NCBI GenBank assembly: GCA_051294375.1
Contig: CM119264.1
Span: forward strand, 7,376,103-7,440,102
Direction: 5' to 3'
Source: Paraspadella gotoi
Taxonomy: Eukaryota > Chaetognatha
Length of the DNA stretch: 64,000 nt
Within the stretch, counting starts at the first letter, position 1. Each line of letters starts with the position of its first letter. A program made the position numbers and the translations under genes. The notes under the pieces were generated by a model. That model was not told the origin of the DNA. It did not search any database and saw nothing but the letters and a program-made list of their open reading frames with translations. Below are positions 10,233 to 26,600 of this stretch, piece by piece.

Positions 10233-10360
10233 TCCACACTGGTGAGCCCATCCTGTCGAGCGTATTCCAACCTTCTGATTCCAGGTCCATGGACGTGCTG
10301 AAGATTGCTCCCCTCCCTCCACTGGAAGCAGTGCAGGGTGGGTGACAATCTGGGGGGCAT

Positions 10361-10663
10361 GTAGTCGGGCATTGCCTAGGTTCACCCCGCCTATAAGCAT
10401 GACACCTTCAGTCCTGACCCGGTGGCTATTGAGTAAAGCCATCAGCTATGACCACTAGGTACCGGGTTCAATCCCAACCTGGTACCTACCCTGCGGGAAG
10501 CGTGAGGATGGCCGTAAGCCGCCTTGGGGCGTGGCAACCCCTCAAGCCTGGTTCCAAGCCCAGGACCCGTTCCATGGCTACTAAAGGGGTTATAGAAGTT
10601 ACGGATACTAAAGGGGGTTATAGAAGTTACGGATAGTCATCTTCAGCCCACTTACGCCTTATT
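10361..10663 (+). mobile_element. tRNA-like SINE, copy 2
   Basis: Second copy in direct orientation, 128 bp after copy 1. Its box B, GGTTCAATCCC at 10465-10475, is closer to consensus. It has an internal repeat near its 3' end: actaaagggggttatagaag and the following tacggata occur twice. The 10233-10360 linker is not part of copy 3 and may be a tail region. Confidence 0.65.
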
Positions 10664-10833
10664 CCCAAAGAGAAAAAAAAATGTTTCTTTTTATACTATT
10701 GCTGTAACAATCGGGAACTCGTGTTGAAAATAGAATTTAAAATTGACCAGGAATAAGTTTCTATACACTCGATCGTTGTTTACTAGGACATATTTTTTTA
10801 GCTATTCATTTCTTCTAACAAATAGCAATTAAA

Positions 10834-11000
10834 CGGAATTTTGATGCTGTGCATGTCATAAATACACGCCGTGTATTACACGGGCTAAGAAAGTTAATGT
10901 AGTCATGTCATGTCACGTCATGTCTTGTCATGTCACGAGACATACACGTGATAAGGCAGTCACTGTGGCGCAACACATTTGAACTACCGTTCTTGTTTTT
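10834..11000 (+). repeat. dispersed ~170 bp repeat with GTCAT pentanucleotides, copy 1
   Basis: Shares gatgcngtgcatgtcataaa, tacacgggct, agaaagtt, a run of gtcat/gtcac units, tacacgtga and ggcgcaacaca with 27276-27440. The internal run (GTCAT)n is imperfect. It is likely a small non-autonomous transposon. Ends are not sharply defined. Confidence 0.6.
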
Positions 11001-11831
11001 ATCAATCTTAATAAAACTCTTAATAAAACTCTTAATAAAACTAGATAACGGGCAATCATCAATTCACATTGATAGGCAATCTAAAAATCATTTCTACAAG
11101 ACATAAGAAATGAAAAATACGAGATCGAATCGTCTCCTATTTTTTCTATTTTTATTTCTTTGCTTCTTTTTCTTTCATTATCGACGAAACGCATTCATCC
11201 CCCTGGGGCGATTCGATTCGTTTTAATCTCCACAACAAAAGATAATTTTTTTCGATCGGTCGTTCGCTATCATTTTTAATTTAATTTCGTTCTCTTTGTT
11301 ACTGGATGTGAAAACGGTTAAAGTTATCGAAACTCGCCCGTTATTTATAATCATTATTAAGTGTCAATTATTTGGCGTTTTAGTTGCTAGCTCTCAGCAA
11401 ACAAAGTGATTTTGTTCGGTCGTGGTTGGGATGCGAGACGTTGAAAGGCTTTATTTTCCAGTTCCACGAAACTCAAAAAAATAAACAGACGAGAATTATT
11501 TTTTTAATTTTTAAGATTTCAACTTAATTCAATAACTCGCATCTTATTTATTTCTTCGTTTAAATGGTTCGTTAACTCGAGTTTCAACTCATGTCGCCCA
11601 CGCCGTTGAGTTCTACGATCGGTACTAAAACAAAACTTTAATTGATGCGCGAAAAAAAAAAAAAGAAAAAACTAAACTAATTTAAAACTCGTTTTCATTT
11701 TTATTATTTTCTAAAACAGTTCACTTTTCCAATAAAAGGTTTGGATATTTTTAGGAGGCTGCTATTTTTGAAATATTATTATTTTAAATGTGAAATTTTT
11801 GAAAATTCTTAAAACAGCGCTGGAAACCAAC
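11001..11831. other. AT-rich upstream region of the SLC1 gene
   Basis: No gene seen. The sequence ttcttaaaacag at 11806-11817 could be a splice acceptor for an upstream non-coding exon just before the chosen start codon. Confidence 0.35.
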
Positions 11832-15919
<4,088 letters not shown>

Positions 15920-16480
15920 ATTTTGAGACATGGCACGACATGGCACAAAGGATAGCCTCCGAGTGTAGGATTTTTGACGTGTATCACTTGTTATGATGAC
16001 TTTTTTTAAAATTCCGCTTAAATCTAACTGTAATCTTTGCGAATTGCAATTTATTCCTTGCGACTTTAATTAAAAACTAGAAATTTTGGTCGATGATTTG
16101 CCGGAATGTGGATACATGTTATTAAGCCATGTTATTAATATGTTGTTAAGCCATGTTATTAACATGTTTTTAAGCCAAAGCTGAAACAATCCGTTTTGAC
16201 CTTAAATTTTCGTTTTGGTTTGTTTAACTGTTTTTGAATTCTAAATGCTTGTTAAATCCACTGCAAAATATTATCAGGGTTTCTCATTAGATTTAGTATA
16301 TTTAAATAAAATTAGTTTATTGCTTAAATACCATTTTGTATTTCTCAGAAGGCAATGATTGATATATCAGTAACAGATGAACACCAGAAAATCGTTTTAA
16401 TTTCATTCGATCTTCATATCCTTTTCGCTTTTATTTTCTCGTTCCTTCCACTTCTTCAGGTTCAAACTTTATTCCCCCTC
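15920..16480. other. 3' flank of SLC1 with polyadenylation signal
   Basis: AT-rich. AATAAA is at 16305-16310, about 390 bp after the stop. A short gttattaa/gccatg repeat occurs around 16125-16170. No gene seen. Confidence 0.45.
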
Positions 16481-16488
16481 TTCCAATT

Positions 16489-16805
16489 TTTTATCTTCTT
16501 CTTCTTCTTTTTCCTCGTCTTCTTCTTCTTCCTCGTCTTCTTCAACTTCCTCGTCTTTTTCTTCTTCCTCGTCTTCTTCTACTTCTACTTCCTCTTCTTC
16601 TTCTTCCTCGTCTTCTTATTCTTCCTCGTCTTCTTCTACTTCTACTTCCTCTTCTTCTTCTTCCTCTTCTTCTTCCTCCTCGTCTTCTTCTACTTCCTCT
16701 TCTTCTACTTCTTCTTCCTCATCTTCTTCCTCATCTTCTTCCTCGTCTTCTTCTTCCTCGTCTTCTTCTTCTTCCTCGTCTTCTTCTACTTCCTCTTCCG
16801 CTCCC
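16489..16805. repeat. TTC/TCC/TCG-rich trinucleotide tract
   Basis: About 310 bp of impure CTT-type trinucleotides. It yields long artificial poly-Phe/Leu frames on one strand and poly-Glu on the other. Not considered coding. Confidence 0.85.
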
Positions 16806-16930
16806 ATTTGCACCCGATTTTCGCACATAATTTCTTCGGGTTCAAAGTTTAAGCTTCTTTTCCATTAAAAGGCGAAAAATTTGCCGAGTTTGTTGCGCCA
16901 TAAATTCGCAGCGATTATGGGATAGAAAAA

Positions 16931-17013
<83 letters not shown>
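16931..17013. repeat. (AAAG)n microsatellite
   Basis: About 83 bp of AAAG units, the same motif as in SLC1 intron 9. Confidence 0.95.
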
Positions 17014-17399
17014 CTAAATAGAAAGCTTACATTCCCGAAATTTCCATTCAATTGACCTTCATGGTTTGATACCATTTATCCGATTTGTCTTATCCATTTG
17101 TTCTCAGCTCTGTATCTTTGTTCCATACATTTAACTCCTGTATTCCTTACTATTCCAAAATTCCCTTCTTTTTCCGTCCCTTCTCTCATCGTCGTTCATC
17201 TCTGACGATTCTAGTGAATCAACATTCATTCCGTCTTTTTGCTTTAAATTCATCTTCTACTCCATATTCATTGTTTTCTCTTTCGTCTTCTCATTCGTTT
17301 CTCTCCTTCTTTTTTTTTCTGCTTCGTCTCTTTAACTTCGTCCGGACAGTTTTTATTGCGATAAATTGCAAAGAATTTTATGTAGGAATTTCCCGAATA

Positions 17400-17467
17400 C
17401 ATTAGCGGGTTCGACGACGCGAGCGACAGCGGCGGGTGCGGCTGCGACGACCGCAGCGGCGGCGGGT

Positions 17468-17510
<43 letters not shown>

Positions 17511-17530
17511 TGGCGGCGGCGGCGGCGTTT
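17400..17530. repeat. GCG/GGC-rich trinucleotide tract
   Basis: GC-rich trinucleotides that can be read as poly-Ala on both strands, embedded in AT-rich DNA. It may be a coding or 5' UTR alanine/glycine repeat of an unrecognised gene. Coding strand cannot be decided. A degraded second version starts at 19751. Confidence 0.6.
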
Positions 17531-18213
17531 TTGAAATCAAGAGGTCGAAGAAATGGTTTATTCACCCTCTTCTTCCTTTCATTTTTTCGCATATATTTGC
17601 TATTCCATTTTTTTTTACGAGGCAGACGACCCGAGCGAGAGATAAGAAATCATGATTTCCCTACAATCGCGAAATTGTGGAGTTTTAAAATGACGAAATA
17701 TCCGATTGTCTTTTCTTTTTTCGAAAGTTGAAAATCCTTTTGATGTTTGTTGATTCGATTTATTTCATTTTCTCGTTTTTCACTTTTCTTTCGTCTCTTG
17801 GGTTAATGCCTCTACATTTTTACGAGTTACAAAAGGCGAAATTTTTTAAAAAACTTTACATTTGAATAATATCCCTACAGCTTGAACGATGATGTCTGTC
17901 ATAATATTGTCACACGACTAAAAACATTGTTTGAGCCAGAGTAATGTGTCGACAAAAAAACCAAGATTTCGAAAAAACAAACAGAGGAACGATTTGAAAA
18001 TTGAAAGGAAAGAAATTTGAAAAATGGATTAATGTCATTCGTTGATATCAGCAATGGGAACTTTTTGTGATTTCATAGTGTATGCATAGTTTTAAAAATA
18101 CAAAAAAATATATTTGTAAATATTGGGTCATTAAAACAAATTGATTCATTCTAAAAGTTTTTGAACAAAACTAAATAGCGTCTGGAAGATCAAATTTCGT
18201 TTTGCTTTGCATG

Positions 18214-18571
18214 NNNNNNNNNNNNNNNNNNNNNNNNNNNNNNNNNNNNNNNNNNNNNNNNNNNNNNNNNNNNNNNNNNNNNNNNNNNNNNNNNNNNNNN
18301 NNNNNNNNNNNNNNNNNNNNNNNNNNNNNNNNNNNNNNNNNNNNNNNNNNNNNNNNNNNNNNNNNNNNNNNNNNNNNNNNNNNNNNNNNNNNNNNNNNNN
18401 NNNNNNNNNNNNNNNNNNNNNNNNNNNNNNNNNNNNNNNNNNNNNNNNNNNNNNNNNNNNNNNNNNNNNNNNNNNNNNNNNNNNNNNNNNNNNNNNNNNN
18501 NNNNNNNNNNNNNNNNNNNNNNNNNNNNNNNNNNNNNNNNNNNNNNNNNNNNNNNNNNNNNNNNNNNNNNN
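18214..18571. other. assembly gap (358 N)
   Basis: Run of N. The noisy duplicate at about 21340-22770 appears to span the same interval, so the real gap may be of a different size. Confidence 1.
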
Positions 18572-18720
18572 CTCTCCCTTTTTTCAAATATTGTTTTCTG
18601 TTGTATTTATTTCATTATATCTCAAATACCTTTTTTAATCCACTTTTTTACTTAGATTCTCTCTTTATTTTTTTTTTCCTTCTTTCCTTGTCTCTGACCG
18701 GACCCTTCCTTTTCCCCCTA

Positions 18721-18770
18721 TCACGTGACGGGGCGCGGCGCGTCGTGCGTCGCATAGCAACGCGCGCGAA
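18721..18770. promoter_or_regulatory. CpG-rich possible promoter core with E-box and X-box-like site
   Basis: A CpG-dense patch in AT-rich DNA holds CACGTG at 18722-18727 (bHLH-Zip E-box) and GTCGCATAGCAAC at 18749-18761, close to the RFX X-box (AGCAAC half exact). Followed by GTC/CGT trinucleotides. Which gene it would serve is unknown, because a gap lies on each side. Confidence 0.3.
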
Positions 18771-19063
18771 TCCGACGCACCCGTCGTCGTCATGGAAACT
18801 AAGTTGGGACGCGAGCGACGAAAGACGCCCTCTCTTCCGTTTTTTTTTAGTCTTCGTCGTTTTCGTCGTCGTCGTCGTCGCCATTGTTATTCGTGTCATT
18901 AACTGGTCAAGAATATTATTAGCGAAATGTAAAAAAAAACATTGAAAAAGAAGTAGGTTTTTGAATCGTCGCTTTCGTCTTCGTCTTCGTCGTCGTCGTC
19001 GTCGTTGTATTTTTCTCTTTTTATCCTTCCTCTCACTCTCTGTCTGTCTTTCTTTCTTTCCTT

Positions 19064-19275
19064 NNNNNNNNNNNNNNNNNNNNNNNNNNNNNNNNNNNNN
19101 NNNNNNNNNNNNNNNNNNNNNNNNNNNNNNNNNNNNNNNNNNNNNNNNNNNNNNNNNNNNNNNNNNNNNNNNNNNNNNNNNNNNNNNNNNNNNNNNNNNN
19201 NNNNNNNNNNNNNNNNNNNNNNNNNNNNNNNNNNNNNNNNNNNNNNNNNNNNNNNNNNNNNNNNNNNNNNNNNNN
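19064..19275. other. assembly gap (212 N)
   Basis: Run of N flanked by pyrimidine-rich sequence on both sides. Confidence 1.
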
Positions 19276-19512
19276 TTCTTTTCTTTTCTTTCCTTCCTTC
19301 CTCCCTCGGCTCCCGACATCTCCGTCTGCATCTTCGTCCTCAGTCCCATCGTTGACATTTTTCTCCCAGATTTAATCGTCGTCGCGTAAACAACATCAAC
19401 GAACAACATCAACTACATCAACAACATCATCCTTCCGTCCGCGTAAATCATTCCGGCTCTCCGCAATCGTCATCGGCGTCTCTTCGCGTCAAGACTTCAA
19501 TTGTCGCTTAAT

Positions 19513-19568
19513 ATGCAAATTCGATGAGAACCGAAGTCGCGCGTCGTCCTGAGATTGAGTCACGTGAC
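19513..19568. promoter_or_regulatory. octamer plus palindromic E-box
   Basis: ATGCAAAT (19513-19520, exact POU octamer) and the ten-base palindrome GTCACGTGAC (19559-19568) lie 38 bases apart in a CpG-containing stretch. Function inferred only from motifs. Other octamers occur at 47609 and 59211. Confidence 0.3.
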
Positions 19569-19725
19569 TTGGCCGTCCTCAAGATTTGAAAAAAAAATCT
19601 AGCGTTCAGCACTTTTTCCATTTTTTTTAGTATCTATACTCTTTTCTCTTTTTCTTATTCTGATCTTCTAATTTTTTTATACCTTATCTTAATCTCATTC
19701 TTATCTTAGTTATTTATTTCGAGTA

Positions 19726-19750
19726 NNNNNNNNNNNNNNNNNNNNNNNNN
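19726..19750. other. fixed-size assembly gap (25 N)
   Basis: One of five 25-N gaps (also 27806, 33470, 55240 and 63665). Sequence after it re-reads DNA already present before it. Confidence 1.
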
Positions 19751-22700
19751 CCTAGCAAAGAGAATTTTATGTAGGAAATTATCCACGACCATTACAAAAT
19801 GTCAAAGCGGGTTCGGTATCGTACAGCGAGCCGATCCCTTAATGCGGCGTGCGGAGATTGCCGGCATCAGCGTAACGAAAACGACGCATTGAGAACAAAC
19901 CATGGCGAAGCGGGTGCCACCATGAGGCACGCTATTTCAAGGGTGGAGCATTGGAGCAGACTCGTATTAGTCCTTAGTGAGCGTTTGGAAAAACAAGAGA
20001 CTGTCAGAGGGTATGAAAATGTCTATTGATATCATCACACTCTCGAGCCTCCCTGTCTTCGCCTCTTCCTTTCATTTTTGTGACGACCAATACTATCGGT
20101 TGCCCGTGGTTCTTTGAATTCCAATGTCTAATTCCTATTTCGATATTTTGTTATTCCTTACGTACCGGTTTTCTTACGACGTACCCTAAGACTGTCTGAG
20201 GATATGAGAAAAATCGTGGACCCACGAGGACAGTAAGCGAGAACCGAAATCAATTCACATTCCTACACCATATAATTCCTAACAGAATCCCTAATGGACT
20301 GACCATTCTCCGATGACTTGGACGTATGTGGTCTTTAAATAAGATGTTTAAAAAGATTACTAGCTCAATACTTACATATCCGCCCATGTCCGATATGTCT
20401 TCTGTTTTTTTTTTCCCCGAGCATAGAGTAATTACTTATTAACATAGACCAGTATGAAAAATTGTCCTTATATAATAATAAGCACTCAAATAACTGCGAT
20501 TTAGACTTGAATTCGATCTTGAGATTTCTGAACATTTTACATCGATTTAACTACGAATTCTTTTCGATCTCCTTGTATAGGTGGTTATAAGCCTCGTGAC
20601 ACTCATATTCGAAACCAGAGATATTAAATGAACAAAAGGTCGGATATACGAGTATTCATTTTTTCAAATAATAAAAGCACTGTTACATTTGAATAAACTT
20701 AAAGTATCTTCGCCTCCTACTAGAACTTGTGGAACAGGATAGAATGAACATGGCAGTGTATCAGTGGGCATGTGCTATTTACTCGTAATATGATGCACAA
20801 AGACATTTTTAACAATTATAGTAATTATTAATCGCCTGTAGGCAAGAGCGTTCATCAAACTTCAAGACTCTCACAGTCTAGTATATTTAAGGACACATTG
20901 TGTTTGCGTAAGAATACCACGGCTTTTCTATCAAATGAAGTTTGGTATACCAAATGTGTTAAAGCAATTGTTCGTCAGAAATGTATCAGGGCAAATTACA
21001 ATTCTTGGGAATACTAACGTGTAACTATCGTAAGCAGTATCATATTGTAAAATTAACTCTCATTGTTTTGAGATTATCCAAATTGCATAAGATCGGATAA
21101 GCTTATTCAATTAATGAATATATAAAAATAATTCCAAAATAAAACCAATATCTATAAGAAATATTACGAGAGAACTATAACATAATTCCAATGTTATACA
21201 ACGAGTGACAATTTATCTCGACGTATGTAACCAAAAAGAATTTGAAAATTGAAAGGAAAGAATTAGCCGACCTAATTTTGAATGAAAAAAAAATGAGACC
21301 TTAATAGTCATTCGGTGTATGATATCTCAGTTTCGGTGCAATGGTGAACTTTGTTTTGTAATGATTTTATCATAGGTATAGCCATACTTCTTAAAAGATA
21401 GGACGACCTTAAAGAAACTATTACTACTGGTGGTAAAAATTGGGAATCAATTAAAGCAAATTGAGATTCATATCTTGGATTGTTGGAAGACAAAACTGAA
21501 TAGCAAGTTCTGGAGAAAGAGTACAAATCTAATATCGGTGATACTTCATAGAGAGACAATATACACTCTCGCCATAGAGCATTTGAGAAAACAACATTAA
21601 TTGATTATGGGCCATAACCTGAGAATATACAACGGAAAACACCGAAAGAGAAGCGAAATAACAAAACTGATGGAGCTTAGAGAAACGTTGAGGACCAACG
21701 AAGATGAATAGAGTTTGAGTAGCGATGTATGACGCACAGAAGAAGAAGAGAGAAGATGGATGGAGAGGGCAGGGGTAAATGGGCAAGGCACTTGCAAGAC
21801 TTCAATCTTCTACACTGTGAATCTTGATTGTCAATATAGGCAGTAGAGGAGAGAGCCGAATTGCGAAACATTGAGGAGATAGCACAAGTAAGCCAGACAC
21901 TCAGGACGAGGTTGTAAATGAGAGAAAATTAAAAATAAGTATCCTTTTAATAAAGAGGACGCGAGAAATCTCCGAGGACGAACAAATAAGTCGAGGTACG
22001 TGACTTCTTGACGAACGCTTGTGAATATGCTTCTCAGTCCCGGAGCACCAGAGCGAGAAGGAAGCGATCAGCCGTACGTCTGTACTACACGATCGCGATC
22101 ATCCTACACGTCGCATTATCGGTTAGCGACGCATCCTCATAGCTGGTTAGTTTATCTGTCAATTAGTCCGAATCATCGTAGACTCGCACTGTTTCCGTCA
22201 CCACTGGTCAGATCAGTGTGTCACAGGAGTTATCACGCATACAGATGAGGTTTTACAAATACGAATTCATCCTTGTATCATTATGTATAATAGATATGCT
22301 GTAGATCCTCAAGAGTCAGCCCTAATTAGACTCACCAAGAGAGTTCTTGGTCGTGATCATTACCTTTGAATCCCATCTGTGCGGGTTGGGACACATCTCT
22401 CATCTCATTCTGAACTCATCACAACTAGTTACTTGACTTCTCTTTCTTAGAAGACTTTGGCTCGTCTCTTGTTTTTCTCGCTTCTCTTCCATCTACGTAG
22501 CAAAAGCAAGGACTTTCAATTACCGTTTTATTCTTCTCTCCTAATCTAGCTACTCTCACTTAAGCGTCTCGCGAGCGCGGCCTCACAATCCTATCACTCG
22601 CTCTCTTTCTTCTTCTAATACTCTCTCTTTCTGTTTATCCACTGCATTGCGGAGACACATGCTAAGTTTACGAATATTTCTCTTTCTTACCTCTTTTTAT

Positions 22701-25390
22701 ATTTTCCGTTCAAATAGTCGTTTCATGATCTGTTGATAGGGAATTTTCTAGGTAACGTATAAGCTCATCAAACATAAAACCCTTTTATTTAAATCCCACT
22801 TTTTAATAAACATTTAGATAATATTGTTTATCGTTCTCCTTATATTATTTTTTAAACTGCCTTCTTTCTCTCTTGTCTTCGGTTAAACCAGTGTATCTCT
22901 CAACCACTCTTTTGTCACTCCTTTTCCCCTAATCACAGTTGATTCGGGGCGCGGCGGCGTCGTGCGTCGCATAGCACGTCGCCGCGAATAGCACTCTATC
23001 CGCGTCGCGCGCTCGTCATGGAACACTGAGAATTGGGACGGCGAGCTGATCCGAAGAGAACGTAAAGTCACCTTTTCCCGCAAAATATTCATATCCGTTT
23101 TTTTTATTTGATCTCCAGAGACTCCGTATTTTTACAGTTCGTCACATGTACTGGCGAGCGCGCCTGGATATATGAGTTAGACCGAGTAGTCCATATAATC
23201 TATTGGAGTCAAGAATAATTTATTTCAGGGCATGAGAAATGTATTAAATCCCAAAACATTGCAGCACTCAATGTAATTGTCAGGCTCATTTTGAACTCTC
23301 GTCTCTGCCTTCTCTGTGACTTCTCGTCTTCGTCGTTCCGCGTCGCGCGAGAGTCGGATGACATTTTTCTCTTTTGGATTGGCGCTCCCATCCCCAGCTC
23401 TGTTCCTTGACTTTTCGTCTATTTTCTCTCTGTCGTCTCTATCACTTTGCCTGAACTTGCTTCGTTCCATCCTATTCTCTCTCCTCTGTTCTACCCTGAC
23501 AATCTTCCTTTCGACTTTTCTTCTTCTACTCTCTGTGATTCTTTCTTTCATTCTTTGTCTTGTCTGTCTTTCTTTCCCTATTTCTCTATCTTCACGTTTC
23601 TTTTCTCTCTTTCTTTCACCCTTTCTTTAGTAAAATCTCTTTCCTAGTGCTTCACTTTCTCTATCTCTATTCTAAAATTTCTTTTCATGTTATCTGTATG
23701 TCGCGTTTTCAATATTTTACTTATCACATAATATATTTATAATTATTAAATCTTGCGCTTTTGCGTTTTAACTTTCCATTCCTTTATACTTCACCTTTTA
23801 ATTCTACACTTTATATTCTTTAGATTCTTTATACACTATTGTTGATTTCGTCTAAATTATACCCTTCTCCTCTTCTTCTCTCTCTATTCAGTAATAATTC
23901 TCATATATTCAATCTTCTTTTCCTCAGCGCACTATACGACTCCCCTGAATTCTGACACGTCATCCTATCTATATATCGTCCTCAAGTCTCCTCACTCTAG
24001 TGCCCATACTGTTCCGCAGTTACCTTTATATGTACTTTTTCCGGTTAAATACTCCCTCAAGTATTGAAATCGGAGGCACAACATATCGGATACTGTATTT
24101 TACTCCCGTCACTGCATCAAGAGTGTAGATCCTCACGAACTAAGACCCTTTCATGAACATTTGGTCAATCGACATTGGTCCAGCGACAACGGAGTATAAG
24201 GTCCGTCACGCCCAGATTTAATCGCACCGACGGAGAGAACATCAATACACAGAGATCGGTAACACTATCTCAACTATACACAACTGACATCAACAATCAC
24301 TACCATCCGCTTACCCGAGACATCCGCGTAATGCGAGTCTCCGAGGCTCTGGGAGTGCGACATCGTCATTCGGCGTCTCTTTTGTCCGCGGACAGACTTC
24401 AATTATCAGTCGCGCACGTTAATATTGCCAAGATTCGAGTGAGAAGCGGTATATATGATACGAGCGCGAGCGCTCACGACTCCGGAGATTAGACTGTGTT
24501 CATCAGCTGCACTAACGGCGCGTCCTTCAGAAGAGTTGGTGAAATAATAATCATGATCTCACACGGAGAGTCAGGACAGAACTTTCGTTTCCCTTTTTTT
24601 GGTTAAGTATCCGTAGTAGCTCTTTCTGTATCTCTTTCTTCTTATTTCATTATTCTTACACTAATTTTTATTTATTCTTATTCAAATCCTTATCTCTATT
24701 TCTATATCTTAGTTTATATTTTGATTTTCGAGTAATCTACGTTTAAGGACTTTGTTTCATAACGTTACATTTCTTTGTGTTATAGTATTAATACCTCGTT
24801 ATCCTCTTCTTGAGACGAGAGAATCGTCTTTGGTTCTCTTTCTTTCACTCAACACGTTGTTTCCTCTCAACAGAGAGTACGAGCCTCATAGAGACGAGAG
24901 TACAGAGGAGAGATGAGAGAGGCTAGACAGAGAGAGGAGAGCACGGAGAGAGGACGAGGAGACGCGGAGAGAGACGAGAGACGGAAAGAGAGAGAGAAAG
25001 GAGAGAAGAAGAGAGCAGAGAAGAAAGAAAAGAGAGAAGGAGAGTGCACGAGAGCCAGATCAGCGACTGAGAGAGTACGAGAGAGTACACGCGATGCACA
25101 GAGGAAACAGCAGAGACGAGAAGAGAGCAGAGAGAGAGAGATAGAGAGAGAGAGTCTTTCCTCTTTTTGTCACGTGAGAGTCGTTAAACTGTTTCTTTGC
25201 CTTTCTCACACTGCGAGGGATTATCTCTCTCCTCGGTCTCTCTCTCTCTCTTCTCTCTCCGATCCTCTCTCTATCTCTCTCTCATTCTCTCTTAGTCATC
25301 TCTGCATCCGTCTCTTCTCTCTCTCCATGCAATCCCTATCTCCTTTGTTTCCTAGTCCTTCCAATTCTCTGCTCTACTTCATATAAGATA
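19751..25390. other. error-rich second version of 17.36-19.72 kb (probable false duplication)
   Basis: Ordered matches with heavy indels: 19751-19870 to 17366-17480; 21240-21330 to 17990-18060; 22930-23060 to 18725-18830; 24190-24430 to 19365-19520; and 24595-24735 to 19620-19725, including the closing tttcgagta. The order is collinear over 5 kb. The noisy version is longer because it also spans the two N gaps. Open frames inside it should be ignored. A purine-rich GA region lies at 24890-25150. Confidence 0.75.
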
Positions 25391-25399
25391 TTTTCCCAT

Positions 25400-25959
25400 T
25401 AAATGGAAAAAAAAAAAAAAAAAACGGTGGAAAAAAAACTCTTATACAAAATTTTTGTCGATAACATTTTTCCTTCATTTCACATTGGTTCACTCAGATT
25501 GGTTTTTCGATTCAAACCATCTGCCCAACGAATTTTGCGATTTTTAACCTATTACCCGATTTATCAACAAATATGCGCTTCAAACTTGAGCTGTGAAGTT
25601 CTCTGGATAAAATCGGTGCGCTCACCAGATATCCAGGAATTTTTCAACATCTCTCTCTCTCTACAATAGGTCAGATACCCAACAAAATTTCAAAGCCACG
25701 ACATTCTTATATTACTAGTTATTAATTTTTGATTTTTAATTTTTTATATGAAATAAACTACTCATTAGTTAACCTCCGATCCTCGAAAAAAGGATATTAT
25801 TAACACTATTAACACTATTAGTAACAAGGGTGTTTTTCATTTTTCTCCCCATTTCATCCAAACAGATCTTTTTCAATGTTACTGATTTTTTTTAATATTG
25901 TTATTGAAATGAATGTAACGTAAAGAAATTCTATTATTGTTTGATCTCCTCTTATTGGA

Positions 25960-25996
<37 letters not shown>

Positions 25997-26600
25997 TATA
26001 TATTTGTTCTACCAATTTCATAAATAAATTCTATCAATTGTTTGATCTGGTCTTATTGGAGTGACAGCTTCCTCCCATTTACAGATTAAAATGACAGTTT
26101 TACAATTTTCCTCCTATTATTTCCTCATTACAGAGAGCTTGCAAGCTGTCACCGTTTTCAAAGGTTATCCCAAGCTTTTTATCAATCTTTACGGCTTTCT
26201 AGGGGGTTTTAATGCTCTTTATATTCTCGGCTTTCTTCTGGATTTAAGGAATTTTCACTGGTTGGCAGTGCTTACCACCGCTAAGCTCTATTCGCCTTGC
26301 CCAGCTTTCCACCGCCATCCCAAGTATTGCCCTCGCGAGGCGTCGACCAAGAAGGCAAATGAACTCGATATTTTTTTTTTATTGTCTCCTCATTTCTTTC
26401 CGATAAGTCGCCTCCTGGCTTCTCCTTCTCCTTCTTCTTCTTCTTCTTCTTCTTCTTCTTTTCTCCTTCTTCTCTTTCTCTGGTTCCTACCCCGGTTCAA
26501 TATACCTCCTTCAGCCCTTCCTCTCTTACTCCTTTGGTCGTCTTCTTTATTTTTTATCTCCTTTTTTCCTTCCTCGTACATCCTAACTTAGTTTTCACTT
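25400..26600. other. intergenic, AT-rich with (TA)n
   Basis: Contains (TA)n at 25961-26003 and two similar halves around it (ttctatnattgtttgatctn and cttattggagt occur twice). A 176-codon frame at 26061-26591 is judged weak. No gene called. Confidence 0.4.

Noticed and set aside
10004-10636. Overlapping frames of 60-120 codons on both strands
   Set aside because: They read through the SINE copies; the same frames recur in the copy at 29.6 kb.
16355-16852. 165-codon Phe/Leu-rich frame resembling a membrane protein
   Set aside because: Produced by the CTT-type trinucleotide tract; the antisense gives poly-Glu equally well.
17353-17731. Poly-Ala proteins on both strands
   Set aside because: The GCG/GGC repeat reads as Ala on both strands; no flanking domain or splice support decides a strand.
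19799-20029. 76-codon frame starting MSKRVRYRTASRS
   Set aside because: Lies in the noisy duplicate of the GCG tract at 17.4 kb; frame is a product of indel errors.
24175-24492. 105-codon frame
   Set aside because: Noisy copy of 19365-19520, where no such frame exists.
26061-26591. 176-codon frame with hydrophobic segments
   Set aside because: Second half is a TTC repeat; first half has a possible acceptor but no recognisable family and no supported donor.
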